From NCBI GenBank assembly GCA_000827495.1, contig KN817534.1, forward strand, positions 136,653 through 200,652: a DNA stretch of 64,000 nt. The letters are read 5' to 3'. The DNA is from Hypholoma sublateritium FD-334 SS-4. Its lineage: Eukaryota; Basidiomycota; Agaricomycetes; Agaricales; Strophariaceae. This document shows, in pieces, positions 1 through 11,933 of the stretch. A program made the position numbers and the translations under genes. Every line of letters begins with the position of its first letter. The first letter of the stretch is position 1. The notes under the pieces were generated by a model. The model was not told where the DNA came from. It saw only the letters and a list, made by a program, of their open reading frames with translations, and ran no database searches.

Positions 1-1425
1 TTTGTCTTTGCGGCGACGTCGTGGACATTCATCAGCGCCTTGAACTTCAAGACTCACAAAGACATCCAAGAAGAGCTCGCCCAACAAGGCCTGGGTGACG
101 TCGATTTGGGCAAGAGCACATCGCAAAACTACCTTGTTCAAATTGCGCTCGGTGTTCGTGGCTTCGGCGAGTCGATCTATGTCGGCGCCAAGCTCGTCTT
201 CACAAATAGGCGCTTCATCTGTATGTTCTCCACTAGTATTGTTGCATGTACCGATATGCTCATGAGGATGATGAAGGGCTCTTCTGTGCTTAGTATGTGC
301 TGTTCGGACTTCGTGCTCTGCGACGCGTACTCAACTAGCCAAAAGTTCCCTTGCTCTCTACATGCACAGGTTCTTGGAGAACTCACTTGCTCCCGCCTTT
401 GCCAAGCGCGTTCTTGGTACCTCCGCCTGGAGCCAGATCATTGTTGGTGGTTCCAATTTCGGAGAGGTGATTGACTTTTCTCTGTACTATGACCTGAATA
501 TTAATTAGTTTATTCGATAGCTGCTGGGCGCTGCCTCGGTGCTTGTTCTATCTGACGTCATCACTACCCCTGTAACGTGAATTTCTACTTTCTCAGTGCG
601 ATTAACTAACAAAATATCTAGGTCCCATGGCTGCGGTTAGATGCCATCTTGGTAAATCCTCGGAACCTAGACGCTTACGTGCGACCATCATTAGTTTCGT
701 ATTAAAATTTCCTCTTTAAGCTGAACATCGTGTGGATCTTGCCCACCTTCGCCCGTCATGCGACCAAGGACGTTTCATGGGCCTGTAAAATTGCCGCTTG
801 CTTCATCCCTATCTCATTTGTACGTCTGGAAATGTTTCGACACTGGCCCTGTCAGTGCACTAAAAACATCGTTCGTAGGGTTGGGCTGCTGGAGATGTCT
901 CTCTCGCCGCATACATTCAATCTGCGCTGTCAGACTCCCAATATAGTACGTCTCATTGCAACTCGGCTCCTTGCGTGCTGAATTCTGATGAAATACAGCA
1001 CACGCAAACGTGTCCGCGTTGGGCGCGGTCATGGCGTTCCTTTACTCGAGTTACATCGTGACGAATGCCGTACTCAGCTCAGTGCTCGGCAAGGTCTTCG
1101 ACAAAGATTTCCAACAACACGGGAACATCCTGCACGCTCTCAAAACTGTCGGAGGGTTCGCAGTCTTCTTGATACCCCGCCTTTTTGTCCCATATTGACT
1201 CCCGTCTTCAGCGCGCAATTCAGCATCGCATCTGCCATTATCTTATGTGCGACATTCATCCCCAGGGGCGCGTTTGCGCTTAATCCAAAGGCCCTGGGTA
1301 CTGTTGGTCTAAAGAGTCCCAACGCGGAGGTTGGGTCATCAGAGGACGCAGACAGCGAGAATGACGAGAAGGATATCAAGGACGGCTACCCGGATACGCC
1401 CGTGCTTGAAAAAATCAGCTCGTAG
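1..1425 (+). CDS. multi-pass membrane transporter-like protein, 3' part
   Basis: The frame is open from base 1, so the 5' end lies outside the window. Pieces separated by short introns encode hydrophobic segments: one near 730-830, one around VMAFLYSSYIVTNAV (about 1028-1072) and one around SIASAIILCATFIP (about 1222-1260). An acidic cytoplasmic-type tail (EDADSENDEKD) precedes the stop at 1423-1425. The exon reading LENSLAPAFAKRVLG and then IIVGGSNFGE (about 370-470) resembles a fungal membrane-carrier family that I recall only loosely as MFS-like. Exon borders between 220 and 1000 were not all resolved. Membrane protein is well supported; the MFS assignment is tentative. Confidence 0.55.
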
Positions 1426-1673
1426 ATTTCTGCCCTCAAATGTTCTGTCTCCTTTGTATCTCATCCGGCCTTTTTTTCGTAAAGGACGGTGTGTACCTTA
1501 CATGCGTTGCTCACGGAATCACATATGTATTCAATCATCAACGTACAATTTAATAGATACGAAGCAGGTGTATCAAAGTGCGATGCTGGGCAAAGTGTTA
1601 CTACAAGGAGTGCATGATAAATAAAGGATGGATTAGGGTTCGCACGAGAAAATGGTTTGTTGGACTGGCTCCT

Positions 1674-2330
1674 TTAGCTAAGTGAAAGGTCCCCCAAGTG
1701 AAATGTATCTTTCCTCTGAATCACCGGAATGAGGATTGCATCCCATGTTTCCTTCCGTTTTCTCTCCGCTTCCTTTTGCCCGCGCTCTTGTGGACCGAAT
1801 GGTGATTTCTGAGCTACACCCGAGAAATCAACACACTGCGTTGAAAGATATAGCTTCAAAAACCCGACGTCAACAGTTTGGTCGTCTCTGAGATAACATC
1901 GGCGCGCATCCGTGCCACTGTCCCAAATCCGACGTTTAAACTGTCATTTCCCGGTATGGAGAATTCGGCCGTTCCTTTGGCGGCGTCTCCTGGCAGATAG
2001 TACGCTGCTGCAAATTTTACTACACAGTCAGTAAATAATCTCGAACGGATGTCAAAGTCACTGGCATACCGATTGATAGGTCGCTGACGTCGAAGTAGAA
2101 CAATGCTGCATAGAGAGGAATCTTCCATTTATTGGTAATTCTGAAGCCATAGACGTCTTTGTTCGTTGAGACATCAATGAGGATTCTTCTGTCAATGTTG
2201 AAGTTTCGCAGATTCGGACTCGGAATGAGTATTGCTTCCAATTCACCGTCAAAGCGCCCAGACTCCACAAGTGTAAGGCATTAGATGTCGATTTCTTGAC
2301 GCAAGATAGGAGGGTTGCTGTCATATCGCT
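1674..2330 (-). pseudogene. broken copy of the caspase-gene C-terminal region
   Basis: Read on the reverse strand, this matches the C-terminal halves of the two caspase-domain genes at 7415-9640 and 11934-14049. Shared blocks are ALFYFDVSDLSIG, a YYLPGD segment after the position of a conserved intron, LNVGFG, and VGFLKLYLS followed by VDFSGVAQKSPF. It is disabled: where the intact copies read IDIQCLK or INVQCLK this one has a TAA stop after IDI, and one base is missing after LNVGFG, which shifts the frame until corrected. No caspase catalytic domain remains. The fragment ends next to a copy of the velvet 3' region. Confidence 0.8.
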
Positions 2331-3350
2331 AGATCAATTCAATTCATCAGCCAACCTGACAATACATTCCACTTTTCGGCATCATACAAATCCTATCGCC
2401 GTGCCAATGGATACATAGACATAGCACATGCGTGCTTTAGGGTGTAATCCGACGCGGTGGCACAGACGAAACACGAACAGAAACGGGAAACGGGATAACA
2501 GAACAGGCACAGTAACCGGCAAAAAAATCAGAAGAGAAGGAGTGGGGAAATCTGATTATCTAAAAAACAGACTGTAGTGCTCTAGCCGGATGGGTGTGGG
2601 GAGGGGGAGATGACATTGGGCATGAGTGTATCTGGATCCTACAGAGCCAGATAGAGGGGAGCAAGATAGATTGTAGAGGTCAGAAACGCAGGTGAAGAGC
2701 ATTGAACAAACAACACAGCGAGAGTAGTACAACATAAATCGAGTGCAAAGGCGAAACCAACCACAGGACCCCATGTCCCCTTACTGCCGGTCTTCCGAGA
2801 TGATGCTCCCGATGCTCGGCGGTTTTTTCTTCCCCCCGTTCCCCTCTCGATCGCGGTCACGGTCGCGGTCGTGGCTGTCTCTACCGACAGACGACAGCCG
2901 CTGCCAGTGCTCGTTCTGGGCGCGGTACTCGAGCCTGCACCCGCAGACGCCAGCACGGGGCTGTCGCTACCCCCCGCGCCCGGGCGGAGAAGTGGAGCGA
3001 GCTGGATGCGGTCGCTTGGACTGCCCACCGCGCCGACGAGTACGCTCCCGCTGCGTGGCGACGCGCTCGCCGCCGCAGGCGAACAATGCTGCTGCTGCTG
3101 CTGCATGGGCGGCGGCGGCGGTTGCGCGTACGCATACGTGGGGTGCGGCAGCGGCGGCGGCCCGTACATGCGGTGCTGCATCTGCGGCGGCGGAGGTGGG
3201 GGGAACATGGCGGACTGCGGCGAGCCCGTCGGCGCCACGGGCGGCGATGCGCCCATCCGCTGGTGGTGCGGGTGGGGGCTGCTCGCAGCACCCATACTGA
3301 CGCAGTACGCCGTGCATCATGGACGGCTGCTGTTGATGCTGATGATGATA
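2331..3350 (-). pseudogene. truncated copy of the velvet-gene 3' end
   Basis: The segment repeats, in the same orientation, about 14229-15800 of the window: the 3' flank and the end of the velvet gene's last exon. Shared peptides on the reverse strand include MQHRMYGPPP, SPSDRIQLAPLLRPGAGG and a C-terminal PSIGSIISEDR before TAA at 2781-2783, against PLSIGSIISDDR in the intact gene. Several internal stretches are missing (most of the GYGGRERD/DRDRER tract and the PYGAPPPPPP block), the frame changes before the end, and nothing of the velvet domain is present. A C-terminal gene fragment carried by segmental duplication. Confidence 0.8.
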
Positions 3351-6300
3351 GCAGTACGAGTCAAGCTCATCATCCCATCTCCGACATTGGGCCTTGGAGC
3401 TCGCGAATAGTCGACCGTTCTGTACTGAGCGCGCATGCTGCGTCGTTTCTGAGGACAACGAGATGGGGTTCTGCCCAGCGGCCGCGCTTCGCACCTGATG
3501 ATCCCGTAGATTTGCTTGATGGGTCTTACCGGCTCACGCGGCGCATGTCTGAGTTCACGCGTTCACGATGGAGCGTGTCGTGTATGTGCAGTGCTGGTAG
3601 GGAGTAGGCGAGGGCAAGACAGGCACTGAGGGCCGCGGCACAGGCTGATCCGATGGCTAAGGGAGCGTGGGAGTATTTGGAGACTTCGAACACTTCATGC
3701 ATACTCAATTAATACTCAATGCCGCATACTCTGAAGTGGACTCAATCTGGATCTGATAATCAACTTAGAAAATTCCAAGGACACTGGTCTGATAGACAGC
3801 CATATCCGAAGCCGAACCATTCTGCCCCAGAGTGCCCACACACACCTCTACACGACATCCGTAGGGCCGGTGGCTCATCAATCGAGCTTCACTGAAATGA
3901 GTGACAGCGTACTTACAACACACACAGGCATACACGGTTACATGTCTACACCCCGCAAAGACGTCGAATGCGTCAGGGTGTTAGAGTGCGCAAGCTTCCA
4001 TCCCGCCTCCAGCGTTTTTATGGGGCGTTCAACGCTGCTCAGCGGCACAGGCGCGTCACGGTGGTAACACCGTCCATATCCTTATGCCTTCATTCTTGCA
4101 CAGGTTAGGCCATTCGAAATCTGAATCGCCCGCGTCCACGAGCGCCGCCCGCTTATGGGGATCAGTACAGGATGAAGCAGGCGCACTGTGAGGGGCACGG
4201 CCAGGGCTGGCAGATATCCATCCCGGGGGCATTCTAGAATCGGACCACATATAGAGCATTTTTTCCGTATCGTATTAGATCTTCAGTGAGTCTATTGCAA
4301 GTTCTTTCATTGTCTTTCATCCCACAGCCTCATTCTCGGCGTTTCGAAGAACAATTATGCCGGAACCAGTGGAGTGGCACGCGGGGTTAGGCGGTGTCGA
4401 GACACCACAGTTTCATGTTTTAACTTACGGGGTGAACCGTAATAAATACTGTATATTACTTATTTACAACTTGTTTATGTACTTGCGTCCAAAGCTCGCT
4501 GCTGGACAACAAAGAGTTAGACCATGACATAAAGCCTGACTATGAGACAGTGAGAACTGTACAGTGAGTCTGATAATGACATACCTATTCCATGAGTGGC
4601 GTCACGCCCACCAGGCGCATTTTTATGGAAAGTGAGACGGCACGCCTGTACCAATCCTGTACTCCACCGCAACTTCATGTTAGTATGTAATTTATTAGGG
4701 ATGCTAATTTAAGATTCGACCCGTGGTTCAAACCCCAGCCCGATTCAATGGGGATTTCTCAGACTGAGAGATACCTATCCTTGATTTGCGTGCGAACGTC
4801 CGAAGAGTGCGTCGAGCGTGGACCTGGTAGATAGCGGAGTACGATCGAGGCGCAGGAGTGCTGGAGATTGGAAACAGACGCGCGGGACTAGTCTCAGGAT
4901 ACTTATTTCATACGCGCACTGATGAGCCCGAGCTCACGTCCTCGACGAAATTCGACGAAGAAAACATTCCAGCACCTCTCGCTGCATTCCCATGACTCGC
5001 CAACGGTCTACGCGTTTTTCGCACTGTCCGCTTCATATTTACATTCTATCTACCCTTATCTAGTATTATATATATTCAGGCGCCTTCCAGTAGTTCGCCG
5101 AAGCGCGACAATTCAATGTCATGTTAAGTTTAGGCGCCCGTGCACACGGTAACGCACATTGCCCACGTTCATGTTTGTCAGCGCCGCATCCAACTACAGG
5201 ACGCTCCGGCCCCTTTCCGTCGAAGTACATTTCCGCGACGCTGACGGACACCAGTTTCACTGTCAACACTGCCTACTGAACGGTTGTCCTTCACGTCGCC
5301 GCTGGGGTGGCCTGCTCATACTCACCCGCTCTCATGCGTGTGTTCAATGCGTATCAGTGTCAATTCCTGCCTCACATTGTCCGCGCTCATGCGCGTGACA
5401 GTATGCATCCCACCAGAGGCCGCCTTGGGTATCGAGGTACACGTCCGTGGCGCTGGAATACCACGCAGCGGGGCATTGGGCAGCAAGCGCATGTGCCTCG
5501 CATGCGCGGGGCCAACACTTCAATAGACCTGACTCCTGCCACAAAAGACATCAGCGCAAGCTCAGTGACGAGCGGCGGCGGCACGCGCAAGACTGGCGTA
5601 GACACGGCGTCATACTTCTGATTCTTGTACTGCGAGACCACGGCCGAGGACGCGGCGAGATACTGCTTCCGCGAGTGGTCATTTGACTGCATGAATGGCC
5701 CCGCCGGGGCGGCCGCGAATGTCCATCCCGCGTGCACGGCAATAAAAGCCGTCCGCTGCTCCATCGTTCGAACCGTACGCGAACGACGCCGTGTTCCACG
5801 CTCGTCGGAGCATCGTCACTCAGGAAAACGGTACGTCTACCACGGCGCGCGCTGGGCCTGTGTGCCGGCGCCGTACACACGCGCATGCGCGTACATCCGA
5901 GAAGAGTATAATTACTATAAATCCACGCCGTACCTATATGTACTTGTGAACAGTTTTGTTAAAAAACCACTAAGCGACAAGCCTAACCTACATAAGCTCA
6001 GAAGAAAACACTCACCACAATCGGTACATGAGCTGCATTAACAGCCCATACTTGGAGAAGCACAGAGCAACTGCGCAGTGTTCGAGGTCTAGCCATCCCA
6101 AAATGCTCGCGGTCATCGGCACGGCTGGCTTGGTAAGCGGTTTGGCTGCTCAGATGCGCGACCGTCTCGCTTTCATTACATTTTGGCACAGTGGGACGCG
6201 ACTTCGACGCGACAACTGTCACCTGGACCGTAATGTCTAATTCTGGAACTATGAATTTTCTCTGAGTGGTACACATCAATACATTGATCGGTGCTGCGAC

Positions 6301-7414
6301 AATGGGCTCCGTGGTGTGCAACTGTGGCAGGCCATACATACTTGATGCACACCAGTTGCGAGATGCACACCACTGCATTAATCAGACTTCCACCAGAACT
6401 CGGAAGCGGATAAGAACCTGCGCGAAGCTAATTTTTTGGCAACGCGCACTGGCAGCAATGGAACGTATGCGTGGAACTTGAAGACCTCGTCAAGAGATTC
6501 AACAAGAAGTTGGCCCCAGTCCTTAGGCCTTAGGCCTCAAAGCTTAGATATTTATTTCTAGGGCTCATCAAAGCATACATAAGAAATAAGACATTGGTGC
6601 ACCGTAGACGGGCCTGGCTGGCGTAATACCACTCACGGAATTGGTATGCGTTTCGAACTCTCAGGCTTTCAAGGCTGAGCGCTTTTATCGCGGGTCGCTC
6701 GCGCGCCGCACTCGCAGCGTGCCTTCTTCATCCTATTTACTTACTGTACCACGGGAATAGAGTAACCGTTACCAGGCGCCTAAAAACCGGTGGGCGCCCC
6801 GTAAAAACAGGAGACAGGAAACATTGACAGCATACTCACAGCACACTCAGGCTATTAATACACAGGTATACATTCCGCCAATGTGTCGGATGGACCATGA
6901 TGCTATAGCGCGCAAGCTTCCCCTCGTAATGTTAAATTTAATGGAGAAAGCAACACGTACATTCAGATATGGATATAACGGCTGCCTCTCAGAGGTGTGC
7001 TTGGAGGAATGGAAGTCAGTATGTTTGTCTGGAGTTGATTATAGGATCTAGATTGCGTTCAATTTTCAATTTAGTGACGATAGAAAGTTGTATAAATGTG
7101 CCAAGTCGCAACGCCCCGCTGAATGCTGTCTTTCTCCGTGCTTTCGTTCGACATTCGCAATCTCTCTCCACCCCCAATAATGTTAGTCTATGGTGCTTTT
7201 TTAGGCAACTTCTTGATTAACGTTTTCCGTCTGTAGATAATCCGCCGAAACGCAAACGTTCCCTCCCAGGAGCCGTCAGGTTGACGTAGCACACCGCATA
7301 GTATTATACTACTCTACGAAGACAACCTACCCATGAACTCCACTACCAAGGGGTACGTCTTCCTACTTCAGTCGCTCATTCCGAGGACTGGTTACCCAAG
7401 TTAAAAGCACTGAC
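3351..7414. other. stretch without an assignable gene
   Basis: About 4 kb with no reading frame I can assign. Between roughly 5060 and 5890 the reverse strand has frames with protein-like composition (for example ATDVYLDTQGGLWWDAY near 5400-5450, and a HERGQC motif seen twice, near 5160-5190 and 5390), but they shift frame and show no recognisable family. They may be a decayed secreted-protein gene. A TATA-like GTATAAATG lies near 7090, about 325 bp before the caspase gene. The rest is unremarkable. Confidence 0.4.
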
Positions 7415-9640
7415 ATGGTATATATCAGTCCGCGTATATTTGCCCTCATCATTGGCATCGACAACTATAAAGATACCAAAATTGACCGCCTCTCCGGCGC
7501 TGTTGCTGATGCTGAGAACATGCGCGACTTCTTGGTCGACGATCTCCGTGTTTCAAAGGACCAGCGGATTATCGAACTGTATAACGAGCAAGCAACGAAA
7601 AGCGCGATGATTAAGGCCCTCAAGAATCTTGCAACCAAGGAAGAAATAGGGAAGGACGACCCCATCCTCATCTACTACGCAGGTCATGGTAGTCAGTTTC
7701 AAGCGCCAGATGATTGGGGGGCAAATTTACATTCGAAGATTGAGATGCTCCTTCCGTATAATTTTGACTTGAAGGGCTCTGAAAGTCTGGAAGAGCAAGG
7801 TTTACTTGATCAGACATTCTCCGCCCTCCTTTCTGATATTGCACTGAATAAGTCAAACAATGTTGTAAGTTTCTTTTTATATTTTCCCGGCTAGTTTATT
7901 AAAACAAGATAGACCGTAATATTGGATTGCTGCCACTCAGGCTCAGCGGACAGGCTCATCGATCTAGAGGCTGGATCTAGGGAAGTTAGAATCCGCAGGA
8001 TCGATCTGCCGGCGAACTATAATCTTCTCAAGCCAGAACATATCAACGACAACAATCACAAAGGTTCTGCTCGATCTTCGCAAGCATGGCACATTTGTAG
8101 TGATGTATCGCATGTTCTGCTTGCAGCCTGCGAGAGAAATGACCCGGCTTACGAGACCGACGACGGTCATGGCGTTTTTACAACGGCCCTTCTGAAATTG
8201 TTAAGGGACACAAGCTACGAGAATTTCACTTATCGAAGTCTGATAAAGGCTTTGCCTGCTTTGCCGCGATCGTGAGTTGTATTTTATATTAATTCTTCTA
8301 CGCCCAGCCAGTGATAACCATCTGGGACCTACAGTCAGAAACCTCAATGCTTAGGCCTGAACCTGGATCGTTGTCTCTTTAATTCGACGAAAATTCGGTT
8401 ATACTCCGTAACTTGCGACCCTCAAGATCCAAAAAAATTTATCCTTGACGCAGGATCGGCAGCCGGTATCACCAAAGGAGCCATGTTTTCCGTTCGTTTG
8501 AAAATTTTCGAATCTTCCCATATTGGCTTTGTTGAATGTACGAAATCGAATTTCTTCACCTCTGAATGCTTTGTCCCGGCGGGCGCAGCTTCAATTCAAC
8601 TCCAGCATCCGGGGAACGCATACGCTACTCAAACGAAGGCTGGGGATGGTCCAGATATCTGCTTCTTAATCATGGAACCGGACGTGCGTGAAGCTTTGGA
8701 GGAAGAGATGAAAAACCAGAGGGTCAGCGATGGCCGAAGATCTTTCCGTTTGGCCCTCTCCTCCGACGACCGTTATGAACTCATTGTCCACAAACACGAC
8801 TCAAAGCTCTCCTTCAAAACCACCGATAAGACATGCCATCGGTTTATGGCCGACTCGCACAATGATATTCCAATCGGCGATCCCAACGCTCTATTTTCCG
8901 TCCTGTCTGATGCGGCTCATTTCTATTGGAATCTTCGCCACTCCCATCATGCCAGACCATATGATATTTCGGGTCTTGAGCAGAAAATCGACATCCAGTG
9001 CCTCAAACTAGCCAAATCTCCGAAAGCCTCGGAAGCGTTCGAGCAGAGCATATTACAACCGGATTTAAGCAACCATGATTTTAACGTCAACGGCATAATC
9101 TCCATTGATATCTCAGACGACACCGCCTGCTATGGCTTCAAGATTATCAATCGTTCTCCCACCCCCCTCTACGCAGCGCTGTTTTACTTCGACGTTAGTG
9201 ACTTGAGCATTGGTAAATTTCACGTTGTTCACCAAAAAGATTATCAGCTGACTGCCCTATATAACTTAGACCCGTTCTATCTACTAGGGGACGCCAGGAA
9301 TAAAAATGTCGCACCGACCCTTCCGGCAGAAGGAAAAGGGTTCTTGAGTATAGGATTCGGAGACAGTGGCACGGCGCCGCGCAGATTTAGCCTCAAAGAA
9401 AAGCAGAAAGTCGATGTGGGATTTTTGAAACTCTACCTTTCCACACGCTATGTTGATTTCTCCGGTGTTGCTCAAAAATCCCCATTCCAAATCGATGGGA
9501 AACCTCGCGCACAAGAAGCAGTCCCGAGGGAAACGATAGAATTATGGGATGCAATCATCATTCCTGTGGTCCTGGAAAGAGGTGATCTGAGAGCTAAAAC
9601 TGCTGAGCGTAGGCAGGGGGAAGGAAGTAACATCCGGTGA
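7415..9640 (+). CDS. caspase-domain (metacaspase-like, peptidase C14) protein 1
   Basis: Four exons, 7415-7864, 7913-8271, 8335-9212 and 9270-9640, join in phase to give 685 residues. The N-terminus opens directly on the caspase fold (FALIIGIDNYKD), with no long prodomain. The catalytic histidine is H91 in YYAGHGS and the cysteine is C157 in DCCHSGS, just after the first intron. By family, a Cys protease probably specific for Arg/Lys, in the cytosol. Residues from about 270 to the end form a C-terminal region shared with the gene at 11934 and with the pseudogene at 1674-2330; I do not recognise it. The last intron (9213-9269) is placed by comparison with the paralogue. It is 57 nt, stop-free and in frame, so retention would give a longer protein. 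Confidence 0.85.
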
Positions 9641-9796
9641 GCCAGCTATTTTATCTTAGGATATAGCTTAGGCCTTGACAAAGTCTTCCCGACCAGACGT
9701 GGAGGAACCCAAGCCAGGACGACCACTCTTCAGACGCAGGACATCGGACACATCAAAACGTCACCCGCCGCCACATCAACAGAAATATTCGACAAT

Positions 9797-10015
9797 ATGG
9801 AGCGCTACATTCTTTCCTTCAAAGAAGCACGGGAGAAAGATCTACTCGCGTGCGACGAACTCCAAGAAAACCTGGTGCGGTACAAGGCATCCCTAATCGC
9901 CGATAATGAGTTGAAGGCTAAGGGAGCTCGCGAAGAGATCGCCAATGCTCAGGCCTCTCTAGAACGTGTACAGGAAATGCTCAGGAGGGTAGTTACAGAT
10001 CCCGGTACCGTCTAA
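9797..10015 (+). CDS. short coiled-coil reading frame, possibly a 3' exon
   Basis: A 72-codon frame of strongly charged helical character (FKEAREKDLLACDELQEN, then ANAQASLERVQEMLRR) that looks like a coiled coil. The frame stays open upstream to about 9650, so it could be a downstream exon of the caspase gene. That gene's stop at 9638 overlaps a possible GTGAGC donor, but the phases of the nearby acceptors do not fit it cleanly. The neighbouring paralogue has no such extension. It may instead be a separate small gene or the remnant of one. Confidence 0.35.
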   Translation: MERYILSFKEAREKDLLACDELQENLVRYKASLIADNELKAKGAREEIANAQASLERVQEMLRRVVTDPGTV

Positions 10016-11933
10016 TCTCGTTTGTCGTACGTTCGTTAAAATAACGTCGTTGATTTGTCCTCGATGTGATTATACCGTAGGCCGCGTAGGCCGGTGACCG
10101 CCAAGTGATCGTCCACTCAAAGAGCATGGCCGGGAATCCTCGTTAGAGACCTGGCCCGAGGAAGGAGAGCAGAGCTGCGTAGACATTGAGAGGACGGAGG
10201 TGGATCGCAAGCGTAGTAGGGTGGCATATCCTGCCTGGAAGGAAGGCAGCAGTGAGGGACCAGACGCAAGTGTAGATGCGTGTGTTGATCAACATGACCG
10301 TACAAGCACGGCGGTAGCGGGTCCTGTGCGGCAGGAGAGCGATGAGCAGGTGGAGGTCACGGTTGACGTCAGCGCAAGCGTAGCGGTACCGCGCACCCTG
10401 AAGCTTCGAAGATTGAAGCTTTGACGGCCTGGACAGAAGTATCGACGTAGCTCAGTAGCGGCAGCGCGGTATGCTTGGCGCCTCAGCGCTTAGTTTAAGC
10501 AGCAGGACACCAGGGGCAAGCTAAAGGGGGAGCGGACGCTGACGAGGACGTAAGTGTAGTAGCGGATGTAAGTCTTGAATATTTGAATAGTGTAAGGCGG
10601 GCGCGGATATAAGGACCTTGTGCTTGAGGCTTGAGCTTGAGCGCTTGGCCCTTAGGATTGATATTGAATATTGAATATTGAGGGGCCGGAACGTTTGAAC
10701 GTTTAGGGTTACGGTTCGAACGTTGGCGGCCTGGGCAAAGGGATGAAGCAATGGGTACATAGTTTGGACATAGTAATGAGGTAAGTGTGGTAACTTTATG
10801 CACTGTTCATGCTCACATACTCATGGAGGACAATATCGCGTCCCAGCGTCCATTCGCGGGCGGGTTCTAGAGTGATGATCGGAGTGGGGGTAGGTGGAGG
10901 TGGGTAGGTGGAGGTGGGTAGGTGGAGGTTGGGTAATGAGTTGCTGACACGACGGACAATCAACGTTGTAACCAAGTTGTAACTGTCAATTCGGCCGAAA
11001 GGTTGATGTAGATTTAGGTTGGATTTCAATTGGATTTAGGAGCACATTTTCCGTGTCGATGTCAAGTCAAGCAAGAGTTGAACGTTGAGGCGTGCCGAAA
11101 TTGTCTACACAAAGGCCACTGCATCACCTACTACTAAGTAGGGGAAGAGTTTTCGCTTGGTTTTCGCCTCAAGCAGACACAGGTTCGTGCCGAAGGCGGT
11201 GCCAAACACGACCAAAGACCAGTTGTGGCGTTAGCTGCGTTCATTGAAGCCAAGTTCAAGTTTCTGCTTGATCCTCGGAAGAATTAGCTGGTTTGGAGTC
11301 TCGTCGGGTGACCGCAGGCTGCGGTCAAACTATGCTTAATATCATACATGCTTGATGCCACGCCAATCCACGCCCGTACGTCCACTTGCACGCAACTTGC
11401 ACGCCGTTTTCCTTTCGCCTATCACTCTGATTCACACCGTGTAGTACACGAAGCACTTATCGCCCAGTATAAAAAGTCTCCTCCAGGACCATTACGCTTG
11501 AAATTCTTTCAGGATAACTATCCAATGGGTTTCTCGTGGTTTCGTAAAGCTTGTTCCGGGTTACATAGGTATGTATTGCTATCTTTTATGATACAACTTG
11601 TACCGCTCGATAAACGTTACATGCCACTTCGTTTCGCAACATTTGCAGTTCATTATTTCATAGCATTCAGCCTCTTTCACTCATATTTTTGTGCTTCAGA
11701 TATGCTGCTGCTGTCCAATCCTATATACCGTGGACTGTAAGTACTCCAAAATCTGCCTGCACGGTGTCCAAAGTTGAGCTCACTTCCACTGATATAGTCC
11801 CCCTGGCGCGTACTGCGACCAAAAAAGCCTGCACCTTACCTATCTCCGGACGTTACTTACAAAATAAGGTACGTCGCATCTGAGTGTTTTTGCGTCAACA
11901 GAGCTTATCCAGTGTAGTAGGCAACGTCCGTCT
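10016..11933. other. intergenic stretch between the two caspase genes
   Basis: No gene can be assigned. Around 10560-10780 the sequence is built of short degenerate repeats (TTGAATATTGAATATTGA, GAACGTTTGAACG and similar). A TATA-like AGTATAAAAAG near 11467 lies about 470 bp before the second caspase start. The frame at 11348-11740 has no recognisable feature and may be transcribed leader. Confidence 0.4.
10885..10935. repeat. 14-bp tandem repeat
   Basis: About three and a half near-perfect copies of GGTGGAGGTGGGTA, a G-rich minisatellite in the intergenic stretch. Confidence 0.8.

Noticed and set aside
4728..4750. GGTTCAAACCCC resembling a tRNA B box
   Set aside because: No matching A box, anticodon stem or acceptor pairing could be found around it.
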